DNA of 64,000 nt, from contig JANXNI010000094.1 in NCBI GenBank assembly GCA_025354165.1, forward strand, positions 35,046 through 99,045, written 5' to 3'. Of the stretch, positions 17,503 to 26,707 are shown in pieces. The DNA comes from Burkholderiales bacterium. Its GTDB lineage: Bacteria > Pseudomonadota > Gammaproteobacteria > Burkholderiales > Casimicrobiaceae. Made by a program: the position numbers and the translations under genes. The notes below the pieces were generated by a model, which saw only the letters and a list, made by a program, of their open reading frames with translations, did not search any database and was not told the DNA's origin. Within the stretch, counting starts at the first letter, position 1. The number at the start of each line of letters is the position of its first letter.

Positions 17503-17628
17503 CTATCAGCTTTTTAGTTCAATGCCATACTAATTAAGGGGTAGGTGCTGAAAAGTGCAATTGTTGACTTATGCATTTTTATGGTGCTATCCCCTATGCA
17601 GCCGTGGATTGATGTAAAAGCTGATGGT
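17503..17628. repeat. intergenic inverted-end repeat family, copy B
   Basis: Left end TCAGCTTTTTAGTTCAATG and, on the other strand at the right end, TCAGCTTTTACATCAATCC. Both continue inward to AAGGGGTAG and ATAGGGGATAG. The centre reads CAATTGTTGACTTATGC, the best example of the family's core. It sits between the integron relic and gshA, where an integrase gene would be expected. The remainder of the 522-base gap from 17244 to 17765 holds only the sites listed separately. Confidence 0.7.
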
Positions 17629-17765
17629 TGCTGGACGTCGCCCAACCGGCGCAAGGATCGCAGTTGAGTTCGCCTCAACCCGCCCCAACGTAGTCACATC
17701 CGCGTGCTACCGTTCAGCCCCGCGCCCTTCACTGAGCCACTCACAGATTTATCGAAGCACACGAC

Positions 17766-19292
17766 ATGACGAGTTTGCACACGCGGCTGGCCGCACTTTC
17801 CACTGAACGCATCAAAGGCATCGGTCGCGGCATTGAAAAAGAAAGCCTGCGCGCCTTGCCGACGGGGGGGCTCGCGTTAACGCCGCATCCCGCCGCGCTG
17901 GGCTCCGCGCTCACGCACTCCCGGATTACCACCGATTTCAGCGAATCTCAGGTGGAGCTGATTACGGGCGTTCATGCCGACGCCGAGGCCTGTCTGGCCG
18001 AACTCACAGAGATTCACCAGTTCACTTATCGAGAGCTTCGTGATGCGGGCAACGAGATGCTCTGGGTGTCGTCGATGCCCTGCGGTCTGCCGACGGATGA
18101 AACCATTCCGATCGGTCGCTATGGTTCGTCCAACGTCGGCCGCGCCAAGAGCGTGTATCGCATGGGCCTCGGCCACCGTTACGGGCGGCGCATGCAGACG
18201 ATCTCCGGCATTCATTACAACTGGTCACTGCCGGGTGTGACGAGTGAAGAATATTTTTCGCTGATTCGCAATTTCAGGCGTCAGGCGTTTTTGCTGATGA
18301 CGCTGTTTGGCGCATCGCCCGCTGTGTGTTCTTCGTTCGTTGAAGGGCGTCAGCACGATTTGCAAACGCTTGCCGAATTCACGCGCTACATGCCGTATGG
18401 CACCTCTTTGCGCATGGGGCGGCTTGGCTATCAGAGCGACGCGCAGTCCTCGCTCGCCGTCAGCTTCAACAGCCTCGAAGGCTACGGCGCGTCGTTGCAG
18501 GACGCGTTAACGCGCACCTATCCCGCGTACGAGGCCGTCGGTATCCAGAATCCAGGTGGCGATTACAACCAACTCGCCACCACGCTGTTGCAGATTGAAA
18601 ATGAGTTTTACGGCACGATTCGACCGAAGCGCGTGATCCATCCGGGCGAGCGACCGCTGCATGCGCTGCGTGAGCGCGGGGTGGAATATATTGAAGTGCG
18701 GCTGATGGATCTCGATCCGTTTGTGCCGGTCGGTATCACTGAGGCGACGACGCGATTCATCGATGTGTTTTTGCTGCATTGCCTGATGAGCGACAGCCCG
18801 CCCGACTCGCCGGAAGAAATCGCGGCGCTGGCGCGTAACCAGCACAAAACGGCGGCGCGTGGGCGCGAACCGGGGTTGATGCTTGAGCGCAACGGAACCG
18901 AAGTTGCGTTGTTGGATTGGGGCCTTCAGTTGATCGAGCAATGCGTGCCGATTGCGACGGCGATGGACGCTGCACTCGGCGGCACGTTGTACGCGGAGGC
19001 AGTCGCTGCCGCGCAGCACTCGTTGCAAAACCCGGACACTCTGCCTTCCGCGCGCATACTCTCCGCGATGGCTGCTGACTTCAACAACTCATTCGTCGGC
19101 TTCGTGCGCGCACACTCGACGAAGACGCGGCAGTATTTGCTCAACTTGCCGTTCACCGCCGAACAGCAGGCGCGATACGAAGCGATGACGAAAGAATCCG
19201 TCGCCGAGCAAAAGCGTATCGAAGCGTCCGACAGTATGCCGTTCGAGACGTATCGCCAGAACTACGTGTCGCCGAAGCGGTTGGGCGTTTAG
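17766..19292 (+). CDS. gshA: glutamate-cysteine ligase (class I, proteobacterial)
   Basis: Catalyses ATP-dependent formation of gamma-glutamylcysteine, the first step of glutathione synthesis. The 508-residue protein is close to the E. coli GshA length. It has the family opening RIKGIGRGIEKESLR, the TTDFSESQVELITGVH segment, WVSSMPCGLP, the nucleotide/metal region MQTISGIHYNWSLP, and PSLRMGRLGYQS-like YGTSLRMGRLGYQSDAQSS. The start at 17766 gives the usual N-terminus; the ribosome-binding site is weak. Glutathione made here may serve the GFA-type and DsbA-fold glutathione-linked proteins elsewhere in the window, though that is inference. Confidence 0.94.
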   Translation: MTSLHTRLAALSTERIKGIGRGIEKESLRALPTGGLALTPHPAALGSALTHSRITTDFSESQVELITGVHADAEACLAELTEIHQFTYRELRDAGNEMLWVSSMPCGLPTDETIPIGRYGSSNVGRAKSVYRMGLGHRYGRRMQTISGIHYNWSLPGVTSEEYFSLIRNFRRQAFLLMTLFGASPAVCSSFVEGRQHDLQTLAEFTRYMPYGTSLRMGRLGYQSDAQSSLAVSFNSLEGYGASLQDALTRTYPAYEAVGIQNPGGDYNQLATTLLQIENEFYGTIRPKRVIHPGERPLHALRERGVEYIEVRLMDLDPFVPVGITEATTRFIDVFLLHCLMSDSPPDSPEEIAALARNQHKTAARGREPGLMLERNGTEVALLDWGLQLIEQCVPIATAMDAALGGTLYAEAVAAAQHSLQNPDTLPSARILSAMAADFNNSFVGFVRAHSTKTRQYLLNLPFTAEQQARYEAMTKESVAEQKRIEASDSMPFETYRQNYVSPKRLGV

Positions 19293-19344
19293 CGCGCCGG
19301 TCGCGATACTGATTAAATCAACGTACTCATTCACTGGATTCATC

Positions 19345-20385
19345 ATGGAACGCCGCCCCTTATTTCACGCCAATCTGAACGTCTCCGTCATGTGTCTCGG
19401 CACCATGACCTGGGGCGAGCAAAACACTGAGGCTGAAGCCCACGCGCAGCTCGAGTGGGCGATGCAGCACGGCATCAATTTCATCGACACTGCCGAGATG
19501 TATCCGGTGCCGCCGCGCGCTGAAACCGGGCTGCGGACCGAGATCATTCTGGGCAACTGGCTGGGCCGTCCCGGCAACCGCGAAAAGATTGTGCTCGCCA
19601 CAAAAATTGCGGGGCCAGGCCGTCGTGACTGGATCAGAAACGGCGCGACGTCGCTCACCAAAGCCAACATCATCGACGCCTGCGAAGGCTCGCTCAAACG
19701 CCTGCAAACGGATCACATCGATCTCTATCAAATTCACTGGCCGGATCGCAATGTGGCGGCGTTTGGCTCATGGCAATTTGATAGCAGCAAAGAGCGCGAA
19801 ACCGTGCCTATCATCGAGCAGGTTGAGGCGATGCAAACGCTGATCAAAGCGGGCAAAATTCGCGGCTACGGCCTGTCGAACGAATCTGCCTGGGGCACCA
19901 CGATGTTCTGCCGCGCAGCGGACGAGCTGGGCGCGCCAAAACCTGCCTCGATTCAGAACACGTACAGCATGCTGAATCGCAGTTTTGAGGGCGATCTCGC
20001 TGAAGTGAGCTATCGTGAACAGGTGCCGCTCTTGGCGTACAGCCCGCTCGGCATGGGCGCATTGACCGGCAAATATTCGAAAGGCGCGATGCCCGTCGGT
20101 TCGCGCTTTCAGACGTTCCCCGACTTCTTTGGCCGCTTCCGTCGACCGCTCGCGTTGGTCGCGGCCGACGAGTACGCGGCGCTCGCCAAGAAATACCAGA
20201 TGAGTCTGCTCGACCTGTCAATTGCCTTTGCGGTGAACAAATGGTTCGTCGGCAGCGTGATTCTCGGCGCGACTAGCGTGCCGCAATTGCAGCAAAGCTT
20301 TAATGCGCATCACGTCAAATTGCCGCCAGAAATTTACGCGGAAATTGAGGCGATCAGCAATCGTTATTTGCATCCGCAGGCTTAG
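19345..20385 (+). CDS. NADP-dependent aldo-keto reductase, Tas-like
   Basis: A 346-residue (beta/alpha)8 barrel oxidoreductase. Seen are the N-terminal CLGTMTWGEQNTEAEAHAQL, the Asp/Tyr pair of the catalytic tetrad in NFIDTAEMYPVP, the Lys in VLATKIAG, and the His in DLYQIHWPDRNV. The extended insertion between barrel strands (NWLGRPGNREKIV, SWQFDSSKERETVP) is typical of the Tas/YghZ branch. It reduces small aldehydes or ketones; the physiological substrate is not evident. It follows gshA by 52 bases on the same strand and could share its transcript. Confidence 0.88.
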   Translation: MERRPLFHANLNVSVMCLGTMTWGEQNTEAEAHAQLEWAMQHGINFIDTAEMYPVPPRAETGLRTEIILGNWLGRPGNREKIVLATKIAGPGRRDWIRNGATSLTKANIIDACEGSLKRLQTDHIDLYQIHWPDRNVAAFGSWQFDSSKERETVPIIEQVEAMQTLIKAGKIRGYGLSNESAWGTTMFCRAADELGAPKPASIQNTYSMLNRSFEGDLAEVSYREQVPLLAYSPLGMGALTGKYSKGAMPVGSRFQTFPDFFGRFRRPLALVAADEYAALAKKYQMSLLDLSIAFAVNKWFVGSVILGATSVPQLQQSFNAHHVKLPPEIYAEIEAISNRYLHPQA

Positions 20386-20391
20386 ATTTCT

Positions 20392-20517
20392 AAGTTCAGC
20401 TTTTCAGCTAAAGCAAGGGTCAATAAGGGGTGGCGGTGATTTTGTGCTATTGTTGACTGTAGCGCTTATTGCCAGTTAGCCCCAATGCAGCGGCGCTTTT
20501 AGCGAAAAGCTGTACTT
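20392..20517. repeat. intergenic inverted-end repeat family, copy C
   Basis: Left end AAGTTCAGCTTTTCAGCTAA, and on the other strand at the right end AAGTACAGCTTTTCGCTAA, continuing to AATAAGGGGT and CATTGGGGCTA. The centre holds GCTATTGTTGACTGTAGC. It fills the space between the aldo-keto reductase and the CoA-transferase genes. Confidence 0.75.
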
Positions 20518-20543
20518 GGGAAGTGCTGTGAGAAAGGCTCGAA

Positions 20544-21941
20544 ATGTCTGCGACCGACACGCTCTCGACCCTGTGGAAACTGGCGAAACTGCCAGCAGAC
20601 TCGTTGCAGCACGCAGACCTGACCGGCGCGGACCCCGTGCTGCCGTCGTCCTTCGCGGTCGGCACGGCCGCACAGGCAAGCGTCGCTGCGGCCGCGCTGG
20701 CGGCGGTCGAATTGGGCCATGTTCGCGGTCAGCCGCACCAGCAAGTCAGTGTGGACATGACGCATGCCGCGCTGGAATGCTCGGGCTGGTTTAGCCTCAA
20801 CGCCGTAACGCCCAACGTTTGGGACAAATTTTCTGGCCTGTATCGCTGCGCCGATGGCTGGGTGCGCATTCACGCAAACTTTGCGCATCATCGGGCCGGT
20901 GCTTTGCGATTGCTTGGGCTCTCGGCGGATACGGCACAACGCGCCGATGCCGAGCGCACATTGCTGTCGTGGCAAGCGCTTGATTTTGAGCAGGCGGCGG
21001 CCGATGCCGGACTTGTCGTCGCTGCTTGTCGCAGCTTTCCTGAATGGGACGCGCATCCACAAGGACAGGCCGTCGCTGCCTTGCCGCTCTTCACCATTGA
21101 GCGCATCGCTAACACCCATGAGGCAGAGCCACGCACGCTACCCCCACTGCACGACGATGATCGCCCGCTCACGGGCCTTCGTGTGCTTGATCTCACGCGT
21201 ATCCTCGCAGGCCCCGTGTGCGGACGCATGCTGGCTGCGTACGGCGCGGACGTGATGCTCATCAACTCGCCGAATTTGCCCAACATTGAATCCATTGCTG
21301 ATACGAGTCGCGGCAAGCTTTCGGCGCATGTCGATTTGCAGACTTCTGCGGGTCGTGATGCGCTGAAAAAATTGCTGGCAACGAGCCATGTCTTCGTGCA
21401 AGGTTATCGACCGGGCGCATTGGCTGAACATGGCTTCGGCCCTGAAGAGGCTGCGCGGCTGCATCCCGGCATCGTTTACGTGTCGCTTTGCGCGTATGGC
21501 GACACCGGGCCCTGGCGAACGCGACGCGGCTTTGATTCGCTAGTGCAAACTGCCACCGGGTTCAATCTCGCCGAAGCAGAGTCTGCAAATTCTGCGGAAC
21601 CGAAAGCGCTGCCAATGCAGATTCTCGATTACGCCACAGGGCATCTCATGGCGTTCGCCGCGACCACTGCATGGCGGCGGCAGGCGCTCGAAGGCGGTAG
21701 TTGGCATGTGAAGGTTTCGCTCGCACAAACGGGGCATTGGCTGCGCAGCCTCGGTCGCGTGGCGAACGGTTTTTCCGTCGAACGCCCGAAAGTAACGCCC
21801 TACATCGAGACTGCGGCATCTGGTTTCGGTGAGCTGGCCGCGATGGCCCACTGCGCGAAATTTTCACGTACGCCAACGCGCTGGGCGCGGCCCTCGATGC
21901 CGCCGGGAACGCATGCGCCGGAGTGGCCGTCTAGCGCCTGA
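20544..21941 (+). CDS. CaiB/BaiF family III CoA-transferase
   Basis: A 465-residue protein with the family III core. The region GLRVLDLTRILAGPVCGRMLAAYGADVMLINSP begins near residue 212, and GYRPGALAEHGFGPEEAARLHPGIVYVSLCAYGDTGPW follows. An N-terminal domain of about 200 residues (QQVSVDMTHAALECSGWFSLNAV, GLYRCADGWVRIHANFAHHR) resembles the second half of such enzymes. This gives the double-domain arrangement seen in some uncharacterised members. The C-terminus RWARPSMPPGTHAPEWPS is a normal ending, so the gene is complete. Start at 20544 has GAAAGG upstream. Substrates are unknown. It converges with the formate dehydrogenase operon, three bases between stops. Confidence 0.82.
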   Translation: MSATDTLSTLWKLAKLPADSLQHADLTGADPVLPSSFAVGTAAQASVAAAALAAVELGHVRGQPHQQVSVDMTHAALECSGWFSLNAVTPNVWDKFSGLYRCADGWVRIHANFAHHRAGALRLLGLSADTAQRADAERTLLSWQALDFEQAAADAGLVVAACRSFPEWDAHPQGQAVAALPLFTIERIANTHEAEPRTLPPLHDDDRPLTGLRVLDLTRILAGPVCGRMLAAYGADVMLINSPNLPNIESIADTSRGKLSAHVDLQTSAGRDALKKLLATSHVFVQGYRPGALAEHGFGPEEAARLHPGIVYVSLCAYGDTGPWRTRRGFDSLVQTATGFNLAEAESANSAEPKALPMQILDYATGHLMAFAATTAWRRQALEGGSWHVKVSLAQTGHWLRSLGRVANGFSVERPKVTPYIETAASGFGELAAMAHCAKFSRTPTRWARPSMPPGTHAPEWPSSA

Positions 21942-21944
21942 CGA

Positions 21945-24782
21945 TTAGTGTCCGGCAGGTGCCGTCGTGCGCGCGAACGCTTTGCCGCCGCCATAACTCG
22001 ACGTCTCAGCCAGCGTCCCGCCGAGCGAAACTTTGATCGCGCAATACTTGAATTCCGGAATTTTCGCGAACGGATCAAGCGCTGCGTTGGTCAATTTATT
22101 GATGGCCGCTTCGTAGTAGCAGAACGGCACAAACACCGCACCGCGCGGCGAGCTGTCATCCGCCCGCGCATACAAAACAACCTGGCCGCGACGCGAAGTT
22201 ATCGTGATCACATCACCCGGTTGCCCGCCCATATCGGCGAGGTCAAGCGGATGCACCAGCGCCACCGGATCAGGCTCAATCGCATCGAGCATCGTCGCGC
22301 GGCGCGTCATACTGCCGGTGTGCCAATGCTCCAGTTGTCGTCCGGTGATGAGCACCATCGGATACTCGGCATCAGGGCGCTCATCGGCGCTGATGATGTC
22401 AGCAGGCACGAAGCGCCCACGACCCCCTTCACGCGGAAAGTCATCGACGAACACGACCGATTGACCGGGGTCGCCCTCCTTGAGGCACGGATACGTGACC
22501 GCGTGCTCACGCTCCAGACGATCCCAGGTGATGCCGCCAATGCTTGGCATGGTGTGGCGCATTTCGTCGAACACTTCAGAGACGTGACCGTAGTTCCAGT
22601 CGAGCCCAACACGTTTGGCAATCTGCTCAATGATCCACAGATCCAGCTTCGCGTCGCCCGGCGGATTGATCGCCTGACGACCCATCTGTACGAGGCGATC
22701 GGTATTGGTGAAGCTGCCGGTCTTTTCGGGGAATGCACTGGCGGGCAGGATCACGTCGGCGAGATACGCCGTCTCAGTCAGGAAGATGTCCTGCACCACG
22801 AGATGATCGAGCGCTGCGAGCGCCTCGCGTGCGTGGTTGGCATCAGGGTCAGACATGGCGGGGTTTTCGCCCACCACGTACAAGCCGCGAATGCTGCCCT
22901 TTCGTATAGCGTGCATGACCTCGACGACGGTCAGGCCGGGCTCGGCGTCGAGCGAACCGGCAGGCACTCTCCATGCAGATTCAAAGCGTGCACGCGTCTC
23001 GGCGTTGGAGACGTGCTGATAGTCCGGGTACATCATCGGGATCAAGCCCGCGTCGGACGCGCCTTGAACGTTGTTTTGGCCCCTTAGCGGGTGCAATCCG
23101 GTGCCGGGGCGACCGATCTGCCCAGTCATCAGCGCGAGCGCGATCAGGCAGCGCGCATTGTCGGTGCCGTGAACGTGTTGCGATACGCCCATACCCCAGA
23201 GAATCATCGAGCTCTTGGACGTCGCATACAGTCGCGCTACGTAACGAATGATGTCGGCGTCGATGCCGCAGATCGGTGCCATCATTTCGGGCGTGTAGCC
23301 CTCAACATTTTTACGCAGATCGTCGTAACCAATCGTGCGGCTTGCGATAAAGTCGGCGTCCACCAGATTCTCGGTCACGATCACATTCATCATCGCGTTC
23401 AGCAACGCGACGTCAGTGTCGGGCTTGAACTGTAGAAAGCGATGTGCAATACGCGCGAGGTCGGAGCGGCGGGGGTCGCAGATGATCAGTTTGGTGCCGT
23501 TGTTGACCGCGTTCTTGATCCAGCTCGCGGCGACCGGATGATTCACGCTCGGGTTGGCGCCGATGATGATGACAACCTCCGCTTTGGCCACATCCATCAC
23601 CGGATTCGACACCGCCCCGGAGCCAATGCCTTCGAGGAGTGCCACGACTGACGAGGCGTGGCACAGGCGCGTGCAATGGTCGACGTTATTGCTGCCGAAG
23701 CCGGTGCGCACGAGCTTTTGGAAGAGATACGCTTCTTCGTTGCTCCCCTTCGCTGAGCCGAATCCTGCGAGCGATTTTTTGCCATGCGTGTCGCGGATTT
23801 GCGCGAGCTTGCCGCCCGCGAATTCAAGCGCTTCTTGCCACGAGGCTTCGCGAAATACCTCCATCACACGGTCCGGATCCATTACGAAGTCGCCAGATTT
23901 CGGCGCTTCGGTGCGACGGATCAGCGGCTTGGTCAAGCGGTGTGGATGATGGGCGTAGTCGAAACCATAGCGACCCTTCACGCACAAACGCTCATGGTTC
24001 GCCGGCCCATCGCGACCATTGACGAAAAGAATTTTGTCGTCTTTCACGTTGTAGGTCAGCTGACAGCCCACGCCGCAATACGGACACACCGATTCGACCT
24101 GTCTGTCCGGCACTGTTAGCGCAACTTCGCGTGCCGGCATCAGCGCGCCGGTCGGGCAGGCTTGCACGCATTCGCCGCAGGCCACGCAGGTGGACGCACC
24201 CATCGCGTCGCCCATATCAAAGACAATCTTTGCGTGTTCGCCACGGAAGGCAAGCCCGATCACGTCGTTGACCTGCTCATCACGGCAAGCGCGCAGGCAG
24301 CGGGTACATTGAATGCAGGCGTCGAGGTTTACCGCGATTGCAGGATGCGACAGATCGGCAGCTACCGGCTCTCGTGCCGCAAATCTTGGTTTGCCGACGC
24401 CCAATTTCTGCGCCCACTGGTCAACTTCGTTGTGCCGCGTGTAGCTCGTCTCTGGCATGTCGGCGAGCAACAGTTCGAGCACCATTTGCTGCGACTTCAC
24501 AGCGCGTTCGCTGTCCGTGGTGACTTTCATGCCGTTAGTCGCCATGCGGCAGCAGGAAGCGGCGAGCACGCGCTCACCGGCGATTTCGACCATGCAGGAA
24601 CGGCAGTTACCGACGGCCGCCAAACCCGCCGTGTAGCAAAGATGCGGAATCTCAATGCCTTCGCGGGTGGCCACCTGAATCAGTGTTTGATCGGCGCGCG
24701 CAGTGACGCTGCGACCATTGAGCTCGAACGTGACAGTGGGCGAATCAAGCCTTGCCAATTCGCGCCGGGTGATTGCGTTCAT
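21945..24782 (-). CDS. fdsA: NAD-dependent formate dehydrogenase, molybdo/tungstopterin alpha subunit
   Basis: Oxidises formate to CO2 in the cytoplasm and passes electrons through iron-sulfur clusters to the beta subunit and NAD. The start at 24782 overlaps the stop of the beta gene (ATGA), giving 945 residues. Domains in order: [2Fe-2S] domain with HLCYTAGLAAVGNCRSC (residues about 48-65); 4Fe-4S pairs CIQCTRCLRAC and CVACGECVQACPTGA; the catalytic-domain cluster CPYCGVGC; active-site Cys in RLCHASS near residue 374; and the C-terminal cofactor-binding domain with VLITGRQLEHWHTGSMTRR. Cys rather than selenocysteine is used. Size and two-subunit layout resemble Methylorubrum FDH1. Accessory genes such as fdhD are not in the window. 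Confidence 0.93.
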   Translation of the reverse strand: MNAITRRELARLDSPTVTFELNGRSVTARADQTLIQVATREGIEIPHLCYTAGLAAVGNCRSCMVEIAGERVLAASCCRMATNGMKVTTDSERAVKSQQMVLELLLADMPETSYTRHNEVDQWAQKLGVGKPRFAAREPVAADLSHPAIAVNLDACIQCTRCLRACRDEQVNDVIGLAFRGEHAKIVFDMGDAMGASTCVACGECVQACPTGALMPAREVALTVPDRQVESVCPYCGVGCQLTYNVKDDKILFVNGRDGPANHERLCVKGRYGFDYAHHPHRLTKPLIRRTEAPKSGDFVMDPDRVMEVFREASWQEALEFAGGKLAQIRDTHGKKSLAGFGSAKGSNEEAYLFQKLVRTGFGSNNVDHCTRLCHASSVVALLEGIGSGAVSNPVMDVAKAEVVIIIGANPSVNHPVAASWIKNAVNNGTKLIICDPRRSDLARIAHRFLQFKPDTDVALLNAMMNVIVTENLVDADFIASRTIGYDDLRKNVEGYTPEMMAPICGIDADIIRYVARLYATSKSSMILWGMGVSQHVHGTDNARCLIALALMTGQIGRPGTGLHPLRGQNNVQGASDAGLIPMMYPDYQHVSNAETRARFESAWRVPAGSLDAEPGLTVVEVMHAIRKGSIRGLYVVGENPAMSDPDANHAREALAALDHLVVQDIFLTETAYLADVILPASAFPEKTGSFTNTDRLVQMGRQAINPPGDAKLDLWIIEQIAKRVGLDWNYGHVSEVFDEMRHTMPSIGGITWDRLEREHAVTYPCLKEGDPGQSVVFVDDFPREGGRGRFVPADIISADERPDAEYPMVLITGRQLEHWHTGSMTRRATMLDAIEPDPVALVHPLDLADMGGQPGDVITITSRRGQVVLYARADDSSPRGAVFVPFCYYEAAINKLTNAALDPFAKIPEFKYCAIKVSLGGTLAETSSYGGGKAFARTTAPAGH

Positions 24783-26500
24783 GCTGTGCTGCCGTTGTGC
24801 ATTGACGCTAGCTCCTGCGGGAAATACTTGACCACACAATCAACCGGGTTCGGTGCGGCTTGACCTAAACCGCAGATCGATGCGTCGCGCATCACCGCGG
24901 ATAGATCGGCGAGCAGCGCGATATCCCACTTGTTTTTTTCAATCAACGCCGAAGCCTTGGCCGTGCCGTTGCGACACGGCGTGCACTGACCGCAGGATTC
25001 GTGTTTGAAGAAACGCACGGTGTTGCGCGCTGCCGCGACCGCTGTGTCGTGATCGGACAGAATGACGACACCTGCCGAACCGATGAAGCAGCCGTACGGT
25101 TGCAAGGTATCGAAATCAAGCGGAATGGTGTTCATGCTCGCGGGCAAAATGCCGCCCGATGCGCCGCCGGGCAGGTAACCATAGAACGTATGACCGGGCA
25201 ACATGCCGCCGCAATACTCGTCGATCAACGCCTGAACTGTGATGCCTGCTGGCGCGAGTTTCACGCCAGGGTTTTTGACGCGACCTGACACCGAGAACGA
25301 GCGCAAACCTTTGCGACCATTGGCACCGAACGAAGCGAACCATGCGCCGCCCTTTTCCAGCAATTCACGCACCCAGTACAGAGTTTCAAAGTTGTGCTCC
25401 AGCGTCGAGCGACCGAAGAGTCCGACTTGTGCGACGTACGGTGGGCGCAGCCGCGGGATGCCGCGCTTGCCTTCGATGGATTCGATCATCGCAGACTCTT
25501 CGCCGCAGATGTACGCGCCAGCACCGCGCCGCAGAAGGATCGACGGCATATCGGCCATTGGCGGATCGGCGCACAGCTTTGCCAATTCGGCTTCCAGCAT
25601 CACGCGGCAGCCGTGATATTCGTCGCGGAGATAAACGTAAATTTGTGCGATGCCAACGGCCCATGCCGCGATCAGCATGCCTTCAAGAAAGCGATGCGGA
25701 TCGCGCTCAAGCAACACGCGATCCTTGAACGTGCCGGGCTCGCCTTCGTCGACGTTGACGGCCATCAGTCGTGGGCTCGCTTCGGCTCTCACGATGCGCC
25801 ATTTGCGCCCCGCTGGAAAGCCTGCGCCGCCGAGGCCGCGCAGGCCCGAATCTTCAAGTGCCTTGATCACGACTTCGACGTCGCGAGTACCGGAAATGCA
25901 TTCCTTCAGCAGCGCATAACCACCTGCTGCGCGGTACTCCGCAAGGTCGATAAATCCGGACGGTTCGTGCGATACGGCTTTGGCACTGACCTTGGCTGCG
26001 ACCGCTTCACAGGTCGCGTTCGGCACGGGACTTTGCCCCACGGCAACGGCAGGTGCCTGCTCGCAACGTCCGATGCACGGCGCGGCGATGACACGCACTG
26101 CTTTGCCGAGAATTGCAGGTAATTTTGCGAGCAAATCTTTTGCACCCGCCATCTCGCACGAGAGGCCGTCACAGACGCGAACGGTGAGCGATGCGGGTGC
26201 GGCCTCATTTTCTTTCACAACGTCAAAGTGGTGATAGAAGGTCGCCACTTCGTAGACCTCGGTTTGTGCAATGCGCATTTCTTGGGCGAGCGCCGCGAGA
26301 TGCGCCGCTGAAAGGTGACCGAAGCGATCCTGAATTTTGTGCAGATGCTCGATCAGCAGGTCACGCTGACGTGAATCATCACCGAGCAACGCCTGAATCT
26401 GCGCCAGCGCTTCGGCGTCAACGCAACGTCCCTTCGGAGCCTGTCGCTTGCGCGTTTGAGTGCTTGCCTGAGCCGCAATAGGGATCACCGCGAATTTCAT
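24779..26500 (-). CDS. fdsB: NAD-dependent formate dehydrogenase, fused NuoE-NuoF beta subunit
   Basis: Diaphorase subunit that takes electrons from FdsA and reduces NAD. The 573-residue protein joins two modules that are separate in Cupriavidus-type FdsG/FdsB. Residues about 20-165 are NuoE-like, with a [2Fe-2S] site in RVCDGLSCEMAG and APCIGRCEQAP. Residues about 180-573 are NuoF-like, with the NAD/FMN-binding GLRGLGGAGFPAGRKW, NVDEGEPGTFKDR, GAGAYICGEESAM, and the 4Fe-4S motif ESCGQCTPCRNG near residue 500. The same fusion occurs in the FDH1 beta subunit of methylotrophs. It is followed by the overlapping fdsA gene. Immediately upstream is a decayed frc fragment rather than a clear promoter. 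Confidence 0.92.
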   Translation of the reverse strand: MKFAVIPIAAQASTQTRKRQAPKGRCVDAEALAQIQALLGDDSRQRDLLIEHLHKIQDRFGHLSAAHLAALAQEMRIAQTEVYEVATFYHHFDVVKENEAAPASLTVRVCDGLSCEMAGAKDLLAKLPAILGKAVRVIAAPCIGRCEQAPAVAVGQSPVPNATCEAVAAKVSAKAVSHEPSGFIDLAEYRAAGGYALLKECISGTRDVEVVIKALEDSGLRGLGGAGFPAGRKWRIVRAEASPRLMAVNVDEGEPGTFKDRVLLERDPHRFLEGMLIAAWAVGIAQIYVYLRDEYHGCRVMLEAELAKLCADPPMADMPSILLRRGAGAYICGEESAMIESIEGKRGIPRLRPPYVAQVGLFGRSTLEHNFETLYWVRELLEKGGAWFASFGANGRKGLRSFSVSGRVKNPGVKLAPAGITVQALIDEYCGGMLPGHTFYGYLPGGASGGILPASMNTIPLDFDTLQPYGCFIGSAGVVILSDHDTAVAAARNTVRFFKHESCGQCTPCRNGTAKASALIEKNKWDIALLADLSAVMRDASICGLGQAAPNPVDCVVKYFPQELASMHNGSTA

Positions 26501-26502
26501 CC

Positions 26503-26643
26503 TCGATCACCTTTCCTTCGCGCCTTGCCGCGATTAGTACGGCACTGTAGCCGATTTGGGTGAGCGCCTCTTCGGTGTGTCAACCGGGCAGCGGCGAGTG
26601 CGTCACGATGATCGGACTGTCGGACATCTTGATCGGATTGTCA
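26503..26643 (-). pseudogene. remnant of a formyl-CoA transferase (frc) C-terminus
   Basis: Read on the minus strand this stretch gives [19 protein letters not shown], a stop codon, then HTEEALTQIGYSAVLIAARR and EGKVIE. It aligns throughout with the last 45 residues of the intact frc product at 28701 ([40 protein letters not shown]). The glutamate before HTEE is replaced by TGA. No other part of the gene is present. It is a scar of a second copy, between the panE-like gene and fdsB. Confidence 0.85.
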
Positions 26644-26707
26644 GCTGCGCGTCCTTGCGCTTGAGGATGCAGCCCGGCGAACCACCGCCCAAAACGGTGA
26701 ATGCTGA

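Noticed and set aside
17503..17628. TTGACTT in the intergenic repeats as an outward promoter.
   Set aside because: Only some copies have the full hexamer, and none shows a convincing -10 at 16-19 bases. The core is reported as a shared motif, not a promoter.
21780..21941. A frameshift near the end of the CaiB/BaiF CoA-transferase gene.
   Set aside because: The unusual-looking ending RWARPSMPPGTHAPEWPS matches the normal C-terminus of this subgroup, so the gene is taken as complete.
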